Origin: DASRFA01 sp035651755
Lineage (GTDB): Bacteria; Desulfobacterota; Binatia; UBA12015
NCBI GenBank assembly: GCA_035651755.1
Contig: DASRFA010000042.1
Coordinates: forward strand, 5,353 to 69,352
Reading direction: 5' to 3'
Length of the DNA stretch: 64,000 nucleotides
Below the pieces are notes generated by a model. That model had not been told where the DNA came from. It saw only the letters and a list, made by a program, of their open reading frames with translations, and ran no database searches. Below, in pieces: positions 1 to 8,957 of the stretch (position 1 is the first letter of the stretch; each line of letters starts with the position of its first letter). Position numbers and translations under genes: made by a program.

Positions 1-58
1 GGGAGGGAGGGCGCGGGGTGCGAGCGCACGGCGTACCGCGTAGCGAGCTCGGAAGCGA

Positions 59-133
59 AGGCGGGCGGATCGACTGCCGACCCGCCCGCCTGAAACGAAG
101 GAATCCGGGGGCCCACCCGGCTGGGGGGCCCCC
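59..133 (-). terminator. Two GC-rich hairpins downstream of the first gene
   Basis: Two inverted repeats lie just past the stop codon at 155. One pairs 107-114 (GGGGGCCC) with 126-133 (GGGCCCCC). The other pairs 59-68 (AGGCGGGCGG) with 82-91 around a 13-nt loop. Both could stop leftward transcription, but neither is followed by a clear T-run, so an intrinsic terminator is only inferred. The rest of 1-154 shows no credible gene. Confidence 0.35.
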
Positions 134-154
134 GCAGCGCCGATCAGTTGCCGA

Positions 155-1222
155 TCAGTGCTTGTTGAGCTGCCAGCCGAACGTCCTGCGGTCCCAGAGC
201 TCGGTCAGGGGGCCGAAGGTGGATCCGCCGATCGAGAACGTGGTCGTCATCGTCGGCTTGTCCGGGTTCGTGGTGTTGGTCTGGAGCCCGTTCGCGTAGG
301 CCTGGATGTCGATCCGGAACGCGTTCGGGACGTTGTCGCGCTGCGCCGCCTTGATGAAGGCGATGCCGCCCGCGTTCTGCGCATTGGGGTCCGAGTACGT
401 CCAGACGTTCGACTGCGCGACGAAGCTGTTCGCCGGTAGCTGGAAGAGCGCTTGTGGGTTCAAGAGCTCACCCATCGCGTTCTTCAGCGACAGCGTGAAC
501 GGTGCCGAGTTCGGATCCCAGCCGTTCGGGACGGTCACAATGATGTGGTACTCGAAGAAGTCCGGCCCGTTCTGCTTGAAGATGATCTTGTTCGGGCAGA
601 GGTGCGGGCAGTTGCCGCCGCCGCCGCCGCCGAAGTTCAGGCGCGAGCAGCCCTGAGCCTCGCACTGCACGCAGGCGCCCTGGTTGCACGCCTGAACGCC
701 GCAGATGTCCGTCTGGCCTCGGATGCTGAGGGTGCCCGGCGGATTGTTCGGGTCGATGTTCACGGCCTTGAGCGTGAACTGCGCCACCTGCACCTTGTTG
801 TTGGGCGCCGCCGGCACGCTGATGGCCGAGCCGAGCGTGATGACCACGTCGTTCGTGCCCATGAGCGCGCAGCTCGTGACCGCCGGGTCCTTCGTGTCGC
901 AGCCGCCCGCACCGCCCGGAACGAACTGAAGGTGCTGCGTGTCCACCGCGGTGCAACCGCAGTCGGTGCAGCCGAACGTGACCGTGATCGCACCCGACAC
1001 GGTCGCCGGCAGCGAGTTTGCGGCGAGGTCCGAGCTCGTGTTCGTTGCGAACACCGTGACCTGGACCGTCTGGTTGTTGGCGAGGTTTGCCGCGGTGGCC
1101 GGAACCACCTGCAGCGAAGCGCTCGTCTGTACGCCCTGGGCTCGCGCACTCATGGGGACGAGTAAACCCAGAGCCAACGTGACACCCGTCGCCCACCGAA
1201 CCATGCGAACTAGCCCTCTCAT
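155..1222 (-). CDS. Secreted Cys-rich protein of unknown function
   Basis: This 355-residue protein has a clear signal peptide (basic start, hydrophobic stretch, SARAQG cleavage region) and no membrane segment afterwards. The first half reads like a beta-rich adhesion or cohesin-like domain and contains a dense Cys cluster (CTDCGCTA, then more Cys to about residue 180). A Gly-rich linker and a CPHLCPN motif lead into a second beta-rich half ending near WDRRTF. I do not recognise the family. The start at 1222 was chosen because GGAG lies 9 nt upstream and the signal peptide begins there; the open frame runs further upstream without signal-like sequence. Disulfide-stabilised export is inferred. 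Confidence 0.75.
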   Translation of the reverse strand: MRGLVRMVRWATGVTLALGLLVPMSARAQGVQTSASLQVVPATAANLANNQTVQVTVFATNTSSDLAANSLPATVSGAITVTFGCTDCGCTAVDTQHLQFVPGGAGGCDTKDPAVTSCALMGTNDVVITLGSAISVPAAPNNKVQVAQFTLKAVNIDPNNPPGTLSIRGQTDICGVQACNQGACVQCEAQGCSRLNFGGGGGGNCPHLCPNKIIFKQNGPDFFEYHIIVTVPNGWDPNSAPFTLSLKNAMGELLNPQALFQLPANSFVAQSNVWTYSDPNAQNAGGIAFIKAAQRDNVPNAFRIDIQAYANGLQTNTTNPDKPTMTTTFSIGGSTFGPLTELWDRRTFGWQLNKH

Positions 1223-1387
1223 CTCTTGGTGCTCCTTTCGCGCCCCTCGCGGTTTTCGAATTGCCTCGATCGATGTGCGGAGTCTCGGAACGGCCGACCA
1301 GTCGCGGCAGCGCATGACACTCGGCCGCACGCGCCATATAGACGAATCCAGGGGGTGGTTTTTTGCGGGAGAATCGTCCACGCTCGT

Positions 1388-1415
1388 CGTATCCATCCGG
1401 TCAGGCGGAAGTCAA
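1388..1415 (-). promoter_or_regulatory. Candidate sigma-70-type promoter
   Basis: On the minus strand TTGACT (1415-1410) is followed after 16 nt by GATACG (1393-1388). This would give a leader of roughly 150 nt for the secreted protein starting at 1222. Only the -35 box is strong. Confidence 0.35.
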
Positions 1416-1544
1416 CAGATTTCTCTCAGCAACGCCGATAGGTTCCGCACACCTCCCGGCTTTGCCCTCCGCGTCATCGCGTCAGTCGTTTCGGATCTCC
1501 ACTTCCCTACGAAGTCGGGCCCCCTCGTGGAGAAGGCGTTCAGT

Positions 1545-1567
1545 CGCGGTGAACAATGTTCACCGCG
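1545..1567. promoter_or_regulatory. Perfect 11-bp inverted repeat, candidate operator
   Basis: Arms CGCGGTGAACA and TGTTCACCGCG flank a single central A. The repeat ends 57 nt before the start of the SxtJ-like gene. Length, symmetry and A/T-rich centre fit the site of a dimeric TetR- or GntR-type repressor. No regulator gene is adjacent, so the partner is unknown. Confidence 0.5.
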
Positions 1568-1624
1568 TGCTCGCGTCCGGGGCGTCTGCTTTCCTGTTCC
1601 CGCGGTCGGAGCCTGGAGGGGTCG

Positions 1625-1855
1625 ATGTTGCGAGCGGGCAAGTCGCGCGAGGAGGTTCTCCTCTTCCTGCACCGGTTCGGCGAGGTGATGGGGAACGTCG
1701 TCCTGGGTGCCCTCTATTTCCTCCTGCTCGGGCCGGTCGCGCTGGTCGCTCGACTCCTCTCCGACCCGCTCCGGGCGAAGCCGCCCGCGGGCTCGTCGCT
1801 CGTCCCATGGCGGCGGGCGAACGAGACGATCGCGGCCGCCCGACGACAAGGATGA
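1625..1855 (+). CDS. Small membrane protein resembling the C-terminal half of SxtJ
   Basis: This is a 76-residue protein with one long hydrophobic stretch (about residues 18-42) followed by ARLLSDPLRAK and a Trp-Arg tail. The pattern FYLL..P..L..RLL..DPL matches, from memory, the end of SxtJ-family membrane proteins that travel with carbamoyltransferases; the usual first membrane segments are absent. ATG at 1625 follows GGAGGG after 4 nt. It lies 34 nt before the SGNH hydrolase gene on the same strand, and a carbamoyltransferase lies downstream, which supports the assignment. The function of SxtJ proteins is not known to me beyond this association. Confidence 0.6.
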   Translation: MLRAGKSREEVLLFLHRFGEVMGNVVLGALYFLLLGPVALVARLLSDPLRAKPPAGSSLVPWRRANETIAAARRQG

Positions 1856-1889
1856 AGCTTCCCCGCGCGACGCGCAGAAAACGTCGCCC

Positions 1890-3446
1890 GTGAGCCGCAT
1901 CCACCAGCTCATCGCCGGCCTGGTGTCGGTCGCGTTCGTGGCGCTCGTGCTGGAGGTCGGACTGCGCCTCGTCGGGCTCGGTCCTCGGCCGACCATGAAC
2001 GAGTTCGACCCCCACCTCGGCTGGCGGAAGGCGCCCTCCACGTCGCTCCGCCGCCACACCGGCGAGTTCGACGTGACTCTGCGAACGAACTCGCGCGGCC
2101 TCCGGGAGGACGAGGCGCTCGGCTACGAGAAGCCGGCCGGCACGGCGCGGGTCCTCCTCGTCGGCGATTCGTTTGTGCTCGGCTATACGGTGGATCGCCC
2201 GGACACGATCGGAGACCTCCTCGAGCGCGAGCTTCGCTCGCAGGGCCGGTCCGCCGAGGTCGTGAACGGCGGCACCGAGGGCTACTCGACCGACCAGGAG
2301 GCGCTCTGGCTCGACGCCGAGGGACGTCGCTACGCGCCGGACGTGGTCGTCCTGCAGATGTACGAGAACGACGTCTTCTGGAACGGCCAGGACCGCTACC
2401 TCCGCTATCCGAAGCCGCGCCTCGATCCCGCCAAGCCGCCGGCCGAGGCGTTGGCGGCGGTCGCGCCGCTCGCCGATCCGGGCCGCGACCCGTGGCTCGT
2501 CCGGCGGACGGCGATCGGCTCGCTGCTCGGCGGCCTTCTCGAAGGACCCGCCGTCCCGATGCTGCCCGGGCCCCGTCCCGTACCGGCGGAGTGGGAGGTC
2601 CGTCTGCGCGACGACGCGGTGGGCTGGCCGGAGACGCGCGCCGCGCTGCGGGCGTTCGCCGCCGTCGCCGGTCGGATCGGCGCGAAGCCGCTGGTGCTCG
2701 TCGTGCCCGACAAGGCGCAGATCGATCCCGAGGCGCGTGCGGCAACGGCGCAGGCGATCGGCGACCCGGCGTACGACCCGGATCGCCCGTATCGCGGCAT
2801 GCTGGCAGCGGCCGCCGCGGCGGGTCTGCCGTCGGTAGACCCGAAAGGGGCGATGGTCGCCGCGTCGGCGGGCGGCCGCCGACAGCTCTACTTCGCGCGC
2901 GACTGGCACACGAACGCGCTCGGGAACCGCGTCCTCGCCGACGAGGTCGCCGCCGCGCTCGCGAGCCCGGCGCTTCTCGGCCCGCCGCCGCGCGACGCGC
3001 GCCTCGGCCTGCCCGTCGAGGAAGCGGCTCCCGCGTGGGGCAGGTGGCTCCGGGCTGCCGCGATCGTGGCCGCGGTCTGGCTGCTTCTCGGGACGCTCTA
3101 CTGGCGGCGCTTCCCGAGCGAAGGCGCCGCCCGGAGCTACGCCTCGGTCGGCGCGCTGGTCCTTTCCGTCGTCGCGGCGTTCGCGGTCGTCCAGGGCATC
3201 ACGTGGCTCCTCCCGCCCTGGCTCTCGCGCTGGGTTTCGACCGCCGTGGTCGTCGGCGTCCTGACGGCGATCCTCTGGTATCTGCGCGCGCGCCTGCCCG
3301 TGATGGCGGAGCTCTTCGCGTCGTTCGTCCGACGCGGGCAGTGGTATCTCCTGCCCGTGCTCGTCGGGCTGCTGTCGGTCGGAGCCTTGCTGGTGGTCGC
3401 GGCGTCGTCCCCCTGGCTCGCGCCGTTCATCTACACCTTGTTTTAG
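1890..3446 (+). CDS. SGNH hydrolase-like membrane protein fused to a DUF5989-like tail
   Basis: The 518-residue protein starts at GTG 1890, giving an N-terminal membrane anchor (residues 6-24). A periplasmic SGNH/GDSL-type domain follows: GDSF with Ser94, NGGTEGYS near 127-133, and DWH (Asp338, His340) complete a Ser-His-Asp set. The end carries four hydrophobic segments (about 386-404, 415-435, 450-467, 485-506). The last 48 residues (MAELFASFVRRGQWYLLPV then APFIYTLF) match the small DUF5989 membrane family, normally a separate gene in carbamoyltransferase clusters. The likely role is acyl or carbamoyl handling of an exported glycan or metabolite; this is inferred from neighbours. The SxtJ-like gene is 34 nt upstream. 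Confidence 0.75.
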   Translation: MSRIHQLIAGLVSVAFVALVLEVGLRLVGLGPRPTMNEFDPHLGWRKAPSTSLRRHTGEFDVTLRTNSRGLREDEALGYEKPAGTARVLLVGDSFVLGYTVDRPDTIGDLLERELRSQGRSAEVVNGGTEGYSTDQEALWLDAEGRRYAPDVVVLQMYENDVFWNGQDRYLRYPKPRLDPAKPPAEALAAVAPLADPGRDPWLVRRTAIGSLLGGLLEGPAVPMLPGPRPVPAEWEVRLRDDAVGWPETRAALRAFAAVAGRIGAKPLVLVVPDKAQIDPEARAATAQAIGDPAYDPDRPYRGMLAAAAAAGLPSVDPKGAMVAASAGGRRQLYFARDWHTNALGNRVLADEVAAALASPALLGPPPRDARLGLPVEEAAPAWGRWLRAAAIVAAVWLLLGTLYWRRFPSEGAARSYASVGALVLSVVAAFAVVQGITWLLPPWLSRWVSTAVVVGVLTAILWYLRARLPVMAELFASFVRRGQWYLLPVLVGLLSVGALLVVAASSPWLAPFIYTLF

Positions 3447-3452
3447 GGGTCG

Positions 3453-4718
3453 TCAGTCGCCCAGGGCGTAGAGGAACTTGTCGCGCGATCCGACGTAGAT
3501 GCGGCCGGGGCCGCCGAGGATCGGGCCGGCGTCGAAGACGCGGCGGGGGAATGTGCGCTCCCAGATCACCTTGCCGCCACCTTGGCCGTTCCCGGCCGGG
3601 TCGAACGCCCGGAGCGTCCGGTTCGCGACCGCGTACACGACCCCGTTCACGTCGACGATCGGTTGGGTGTTGATGAGGCGGCCCTTCACCGGGAACGACC
3701 AGAGCTGCGCCGCCTGGGTTCCGTCGTCCTTCACCGCGAAGATCATGCCGTCGTTCCGGCGCGCCGCTCCGAAGAAGATCGTCCCGTCGGCGCCGAGAGC
3801 GGGCGGGGAGTACATCTTCCGGCGGTCGGTCGAGAACAGCCACTTCTGATTGCCGTCCGGCGTGACCGCGAAGAGGCCCTTGTCGAACCCGACGTAGATC
3901 GTGCCGTCCGCGCCGACGACGGGCGTGAAGTTCGGCGCCCGGACGCCGTTCCCCTTCTTCTCGAGCTTGATCCGCCAGAGCTCGACGCCGGTGTTCACGT
4001 CGATCGCGTGCAGGTTTTTCCCCGCGCTGCTGACGTAGACGACCTGTCCGTCTTGGCTCAGCGCCGGCGACACGTTGGCGAGGCCGCCGCCGAGCACGTT
4101 CAGCCACTGGTCGGCGAGGAGCGGGCCGGGCGCCTGGCGCATCCCGTAGAAGAAGCCGGCGCTCAACGAGTTCGAGCCCATCAGGATGAGGTCGTGGCCG
4201 GCCGTGGTGGCGATCATCGGCGAGGTCGAGACGTCGCCGTCGGTGTGGATGTGGAACGTGTCGAACACATGCCCGTCCGTCGCCCGCGCCCACCAGAGGT
4301 CGTTGTCGCGACCGCCGATGTAGACCGAGCCGTCGTCACCGACCGCCGGCGACGACCGGTCCGCAAACGTGCCGGTGTTGTCGGTCGTGCACCACAGCTG
4401 CGAGCCGTCGTTCGCGTCGATCCTGCAGAGCGGGTAGTGGCTGTGGCCGAGGTACACGTCGCCGAGCGTCTGGCCCGCCTCGAGCGGAGCGACCGAAGGC
4501 GTGCTCACGAGCCGGTTCTTCGACTTGTACTTCCAGAGGACGCGCGGGTTCGACGGGCCGGCGAACTCGCTCCGACCGGTGTGCTGCGCGTCGTGGCCGA
4601 AGCACGGCCAGGCCGACTGCGCGAGTCCGGCGAGCGCGGCACCCGGTGACGCGATGAGCAGCGACACGGCGGCGGCGGACAGGATCCAAGCTCGAGTTGT
4701 GGGCTTCATCGACTCCAT
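3453..4718 (-). CDS. Secreted PQQ-repeat beta-propeller protein
   Basis: This 421-residue protein has a signal peptide (ILSAAAVSLLIASPGAALA). At least six repeats of the BamB/PQQ type follow, each with a DG.(I/V)Y.G or A.D..TG..LW signature (for example VYIGGRD, AIDVNTGVELWR, IYVGSRDKFLYAL). Such repeats form an eight-bladed propeller. No catalytic PQQ dehydrogenase motifs are visible, so a binding or scaffold role is more likely. It ends 7 nt from the SGNH gene, running towards it, and splits the carbamoylation module. ATG at 4718 is used; ATG at 4709 is equally possible, since GGGAG lies upstream of both. Confidence 0.8.
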   Translation of the reverse strand: MESMKPTTRAWILSAAAVSLLIASPGAALAGLAQSAWPCFGHDAQHTGRSEFAGPSNPRVLWKYKSKNRLVSTPSVAPLEAGQTLGDVYLGHSHYPLCRIDANDGSQLWCTTDNTGTFADRSSPAVGDDGSVYIGGRDNDLWWARATDGHVFDTFHIHTDGDVSTSPMIATTAGHDLILMGSNSLSAGFFYGMRQAPGPLLADQWLNVLGGGLANVSPALSQDGQVVYVSSAGKNLHAIDVNTGVELWRIKLEKKGNGVRAPNFTPVVGADGTIYVGFDKGLFAVTPDGNQKWLFSTDRRKMYSPPALGADGTIFFGAARRNDGMIFAVKDDGTQAAQLWSFPVKGRLINTQPIVDVNGVVYAVANRTLRAFDPAGNGQGGGKVIWERTFPRRVFDAGPILGGPGRIYVGSRDKFLYALGD

Positions 4719-5194
4719 GTTCTCCCGGGGCGTCGAGAGCGTAGCCTTCCCTCCAACGTCCTCTCTGAAAGAGCCCTCCGTCCGGCTCGAGGCGGGTCGC
4801 GCCCCGGCCGGCGGAGCCGGCGATCATCCTCCTGATGGTGCTCGCGACGAGCGAGCGCGCGATGATCGCAGCGAGGCAATCCGGCCTCGCCGCGGGTCGC
4901 GATGGTTCCACGGCAGCACGTCGGTGTCGAGCGCCGGACGACCGGGCGACGAGAAGGCGACGTGCCGATCGGGGCGCCCGTTCATCAGCCGCGCACTATG
5001 AGCGAGCCGGGTCGCGGCTCGCAAGCCACTTTCTCGTGCGCCGCTTTCGCAAGCAGCGAGGGCTCGCGCTCGCCCGATCGTTTCGACCGCGACGTCGCGG
5101 CGGGCGTCGGTTGTTGGGTAAAGCCGCCTCCGGTATCGTCCGATCCGGTCGAGCGTCGCGGCCGCCGGCGCCGCCCGCCGCGGCGAAGCTCCGA
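4719..5194. other. 476-bp divergent intergenic region
   Basis: This sits between the leftward PQQ-repeat gene and the rightward carbamoyltransferase. Apart from the candidate promoter at 5111-5139 I see no structured RNA, no repeat and no convincing small gene. Frames through it lack ribosome binding sites and protein-like composition. Confidence 0.5.
5111..5139 (+). promoter_or_regulatory. Candidate sigma-70-type promoter
   Basis: TTGTTG (5111-5116) and TATCGT (5134-5139) are separated by 17 nt, leaving a leader of about 50 nt before the carbamoyltransferase ATG at 5195. Each box matches consensus at four of six positions. Confidence 0.4.
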
Positions 5195-6988
5195 ATGTAC
5201 GTCCTCGGTCTATCCTTTTACTACCACGACAGCGCGGCGGCGTTGATCCGGGACGGCGTGGTCGTGGCGGCCGGCGCCGAGGAGCGGTTCTCGCGCAAGA
5301 AGCACGACAACGGCTTCCCGGCCCTCGCGATCGACTTCTGCCTCCGGAAGGCCGGGATCTCGATCCACGAGGTCGACCAAGTGGTCTTCTACGAGAAGCC
5401 GTTCGTCAAGTTCGAGCGGCTCCTGACGACCGCGTTCGCGACCTTTCCGCGGTCGCACCGCGTCTTCCGCGAGTCGATGCGGCGCTGGGTGACCGACAAG
5501 CTCTGGATCAAGCCGCTCATCCGCGACCGGCTCGGGGTCGAGCCCCGGAAGATCCTCTTCTGCGAGCACCACATGTCGCACGCGGCCGCGACCTTCTTCT
5601 GCTCGCCGTTCGACGAGGCCGCGATCCTGACGGTCGACGGCGCCGGCGAGTGGACGACCGGGACGGTCGGGGTCGGGCGCGGCACGCAGATCGCGATCGA
5701 GCAGGAGAGCCGATTCCCGCATTCGCTCGGGCTGCTCTACTCGGCGTTCACCGCCTACTGCGGCTTCGAGGTGAACGAAGGCGAGTACAAGCTCATGGGC
5801 ATGGCGCCCTACGGGCAGCCGCGCTACGTCGACCGCGTCAAGAAGATGATCAAGATCGGAGCCGACGGCTCCTACTGGCTCGACCTGGATCACTTCGCCT
5901 TCCACTACTCGCCCGACACCACGCTCGCGCCCAAGTTCTCGGAGGTGATGGGGCGGCCGCCGCGCGATCCCGCGCTCGGCGACAAGTCGCTCGATCCGTT
6001 CTACTGCGACGTCGCGTCGTCCATCCAGGCGGTGACCGAGGAGGTGATGATCGCGCTCGCGGCCGGCCTGCAGCGGCGGACGGGCCTCAAGAACCTCTGC
6101 ATGGCGGGCGGCGTCGCGCTGAACTCGGTCGCCAACGCGAAGATCCTGCGCGACGCCGGCTTCGAGCGGATCTACATCCCGCCCGGCCCGGGCGACGACG
6201 GCGGCGCGATCGGCGCCGCGCTCTGGGCCTACCATCATCTCCTCGGCAAGCCGCGCGTCGGCGCGCTCGGCCATGCGTACCTCGGCAGCGAGTACTCGGA
6301 GTCCGAGATCGGCGACTTCCTCGGCGAGCACGGGCTCGCCTACGTGCACATCGAGGACGACGAGCGGTTCTTCGCGCGCGTCGTGGACGACCTCACGGCG
6401 GGCAAGGTGTGCGGCTGGTACCGCGGCCGCTTCGAGTGGGGACCGCGCGCGCTGGGCGCGCGCTCGATCATCGCCGACCCGCGCCGCGCCGAGATGAAGG
6501 ACGTCGTGAACGCGAAGATCAAGTTCCGCGAGGCCTTCCGGCCGTTCGCGCCGAGCGTCCTCGGCGAGCGCTGCGAGGAGTACTTCGAGCTGCCCGATGC
6601 GCTCGAGCACCTCCCCGCGCGCTTCATGCTCTACGTCGTGCCGGTGAAGGAGGAGAAGCGCGACGTCATCCCGGCGATCACCCACGTCGACGGCTCCGGC
6701 CGGCTCCAGACCGTGATCCGGGAGACGAATCCCGCGTACCACCGCATGATCGAGCTCTTCGGCGAGGCGACCGGCGTCCCGGTCGTCCTCAACACGAGCT
6801 TCAACCTGAAGGGCGAGCCGATCGTCGAGACCCCGCTGAACGCGTTCAACACGTTCACGCGCTCCGAGATGGACGTCCTCTACCTCGGGAACTTCGTGAT
6901 CGAGCGAGCGGCGAAGCGAAAGCTCGTGGACGACACCCGCTTCGTCCTCCGCCACCAAGGCGACTCGGTCGTGGAGATGGTTTCGTAG
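5195..6988 (+). CDS. NodU/CmcH-type O-carbamoyltransferase
   Basis: This 597-residue enzyme is of usual family length. The N-terminal ASKHA-like domain opens with MYVLGLSFYYHDSAAAL and carries the metal-site motif HHMSH (residues 125-129) and Asp148 in VDGAGEWTT. The C-terminal YrdC-like part has RFEWGPRALGARSI and VVLNTSFN. Family members move a carbamoyl group from carbamoyl phosphate through carbamoyl-AMP to a hydroxyl of a sugar or natural product. The acceptor is unknown here; the SxtJ-like protein and SGNH/DUF5989 fusion upstream point to a cell-envelope or exported substrate. ATG 5195 is chosen because the conserved domain begins there; the frame is open upstream without homology-like sequence. 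Confidence 0.9.
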   Translation: MYVLGLSFYYHDSAAALIRDGVVVAAGAEERFSRKKHDNGFPALAIDFCLRKAGISIHEVDQVVFYEKPFVKFERLLTTAFATFPRSHRVFRESMRRWVTDKLWIKPLIRDRLGVEPRKILFCEHHMSHAAATFFCSPFDEAAILTVDGAGEWTTGTVGVGRGTQIAIEQESRFPHSLGLLYSAFTAYCGFEVNEGEYKLMGMAPYGQPRYVDRVKKMIKIGADGSYWLDLDHFAFHYSPDTTLAPKFSEVMGRPPRDPALGDKSLDPFYCDVASSIQAVTEEVMIALAAGLQRRTGLKNLCMAGGVALNSVANAKILRDAGFERIYIPPGPGDDGGAIGAALWAYHHLLGKPRVGALGHAYLGSEYSESEIGDFLGEHGLAYVHIEDDERFFARVVDDLTAGKVCGWYRGRFEWGPRALGARSIIADPRRAEMKDVVNAKIKFREAFRPFAPSVLGERCEEYFELPDALEHLPARFMLYVVPVKEEKRDVIPAITHVDGSGRLQTVIRETNPAYHRMIELFGEATGVPVVLNTSFNLKGEPIVETPLNAFNTFTRSEMDVLYLGNFVIERAAKRKLVDDTRFVLRHQGDSVVEMVS

Positions 6989-6989
6989 G

Positions 6990-8957
6990 TCAGTCAGCGC
7001 CCCAAAGCGCGTCGCGGAGGCCGGAGGCGCGGGCGAGGGGCTGGGCGACGGCCTCGAGAAAGGTGTCGCGGCGGCCCCAGATCGCGAGCGACCGGCGGGC
7101 GCGGGTGATGCCGGTATAGAGGAGCTCGCGTCCCACGATGCGCGCGCCCTCGGGCGGCAGCACGACGACCGCGTGCTCGAACTCCGATCCCTGGCTCTTG
7201 TGGATCGTCATCGCGAAGACGGTCTCGTGCGCCGGGAGGCGGACCGGGGGGAGGGCGTGCGTGCCGCCGTCGGCGTCCTCGAAGTGGACGCGCAGCCGAC
7301 CGTCCGCGCCGACGAGCGCGACGCCGACGTCGCCGTTGAAGAGCCGGAGGCGATAGTCGTTGCGCGTGATCATGACCGGCCGGCCCGCGTACCAGTCGCC
7401 GGTCCGCTCGATCAGGCCCTCTGCCTCGAGGATCGCGGCGATCGCTTCGTTCACCGCCCCGACCCCGGCACCGCCCTGCCGCATCGCACAGAGGACCCGG
7501 AAGCGCCCGAACGCGGCGAACACGGCGGCCGGAGGAGCGCCCGCGCGAACGAGCTCGAAGAGCTCGCGATAGCCGTCGACCACGACCTCCGCGAGGGCCG
7601 GGCGGAGCGCCGCCGCTCGGTCGAGCGGTCGCCACGAGAGGTCGGCGAAGCGACCGCTCTCGAGCAGCGAGAGCGCGTCCTCGCCGCGGCCGGCGCGCAC
7701 CTCGCTCGCGAGCGCGCCGATGCCGCTCTCCCCGCGGAAGCGATGGCTTCGCCGGAGCGCGACGACGCAATCGCGGAGCGGCGAGCGCGTCGCCGGCGCT
7801 CCCGGCTTCTCGTCGGCGGAAGCAGTCGCGCCGGCGCGGTCGGCGGCGTCCGCAACGGGCTCGCCGGTGACGCGAGCGACCGTCTCTCCGAACTCGGGCG
7901 AGAAGCCCGGCACGGGTCCGCAGACGTCCCCCAGGACGGCGCCCGCCTCGACCGACGCGAGCTGGTCCTTGTCGCCGACCAGGACGAGCTTCGCCGCAGC
8001 CGGCAGGGCGCGCAGGAGCTTCGCCATGAGGGCGACGTCCACCATCGAGGCCTCGTCGACGACCAGCACGTCGACCGCGAGCGGATTCGCGCGGTCGTGG
8101 CGGAACGAGACGGAGCCCACGCGCGGGTCGAGGAGGCGGTGGATGGTCGAGGCCTCCTCCGGGATGGCGGCGAGGACCGAGGCCGGGACGCGGCGCGACA
8201 GCTCGGCCTTGGCTTGACGGACCGCCTCCTGGAGGCGGGCGGCGGCCTTTCCGGTCGGTGCGGTGAGGCGGACGCGCGGCGCAAGAGCAGCGACGTCGCG
8301 GGATCGCGCGCCCCCCGCGAGCGCCTGCTCGGCGAGGAGGGCGAGGATCCGGACGACCGTCGTCGTCTTTCCCGTCCCGGGGCCGCCCGAGACGACGCAG
8401 AGGCGCCGGAGGACCGCCGTCGCCGCGGCGACGCGCTGCCAGTCGGGCTCGCCGTCGCCTTCGCGGCGTGCGTCGTGCCGGCCGAAGATCGCATCGAGGC
8501 CGCGGCGGAGGAGGGCTTCGTCGACCGCGTCGACCGGCGCACGCGCGCGATCGCGCAGGTCGAGCGCGATCTCGCGCTCGTACGTCCAGTAGCGGTGGAG
8601 GTAGAGGCGATCGCGATCGTCGAGGACGAGCGGCGCCGCACCTCCGGGGGACGCGACGACGCCCGACGCGCGGAGCGCGGCGCGCCAGGTCGCGATGTCG
8701 GGCGCCGTCGGCGCGGGCGCGGCGTCGTCGCTCGGCCGGAAAGGGCGCGTTCCAGCGACGCGCGCGAGGTCCGCGCAGACGCATCCCTCGGCGAGGGCCG
8801 CGCTCGCGAGGCACGCGGCGAGCGCGACCTCGCTCGCGCCCGAATGCGCGAGCCGGCCGGCGAAGCGCGCGAAAGCGACGTCGAGCTCGGAGATCACGCC
8901 GAGCCGGCAGAGCGCGTCGAGGCGATCGAGCGTCGCGGCGGCGTCCGGGCCGCTCAT
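6990..8957 (-). CDS. recD: Exodeoxyribonuclease V alpha subunit RecD
   Basis: This 655-residue 5'-3' SF1B helicase is the third gene of recCBD. Walker A is GGPGTGKTTT, motif II is VLVVDEASMVD, and the C-terminal UvrD-like part has MTIHKSQGSEF and LLYTGITRAR. With RecB and RecC it forms the end-processing complex that loads RecA at double-strand breaks. An insertion rich in Ala and Asp (around ARVTGEPVADAADRAG) lies in the middle of the helicase and may be a linker. Its ATG overlaps the recB stop as ATGA (8954-8957), indicating translational coupling. It ends 1 nt from the convergent carbamoyltransferase gene. Confidence 0.93.
   Translation of the reverse strand: MSGPDAAATLDRLDALCRLGVISELDVAFARFAGRLAHSGASEVALAACLASAALAEGCVCADLARVAGTRPFRPSDDAAPAPTAPDIATWRAALRASGVVASPGGAAPLVLDDRDRLYLHRYWTYEREIALDLRDRARAPVDAVDEALLRRGLDAIFGRHDARREGDGEPDWQRVAAATAVLRRLCVVSGGPGTGKTTTVVRILALLAEQALAGGARSRDVAALAPRVRLTAPTGKAAARLQEAVRQAKAELSRRVPASVLAAIPEEASTIHRLLDPRVGSVSFRHDRANPLAVDVLVVDEASMVDVALMAKLLRALPAAAKLVLVGDKDQLASVEAGAVLGDVCGPVPGFSPEFGETVARVTGEPVADAADRAGATASADEKPGAPATRSPLRDCVVALRRSHRFRGESGIGALASEVRAGRGEDALSLLESGRFADLSWRPLDRAAALRPALAEVVVDGYRELFELVRAGAPPAAVFAAFGRFRVLCAMRQGGAGVGAVNEAIAAILEAEGLIERTGDWYAGRPVMITRNDYRLRLFNGDVGVALVGADGRLRVHFEDADGGTHALPPVRLPAHETVFAMTIHKSQGSEFEHAVVVLPPEGARIVGRELLYTGITRARRSLAIWGRRDTFLEAVAQPLARASGLRDALWGAD

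Larger units (their letters stand above)
1223..1624. other. 402-bp divergent intergenic region
   Basis: This lies between the leftward secreted protein and the rightward SxtJ-like gene. It holds one candidate leftward promoter (1388-1415) and a perfect inverted repeat (1545-1567), listed separately. I see no RNA gene and no plausible small CDS. Confidence 0.6.
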
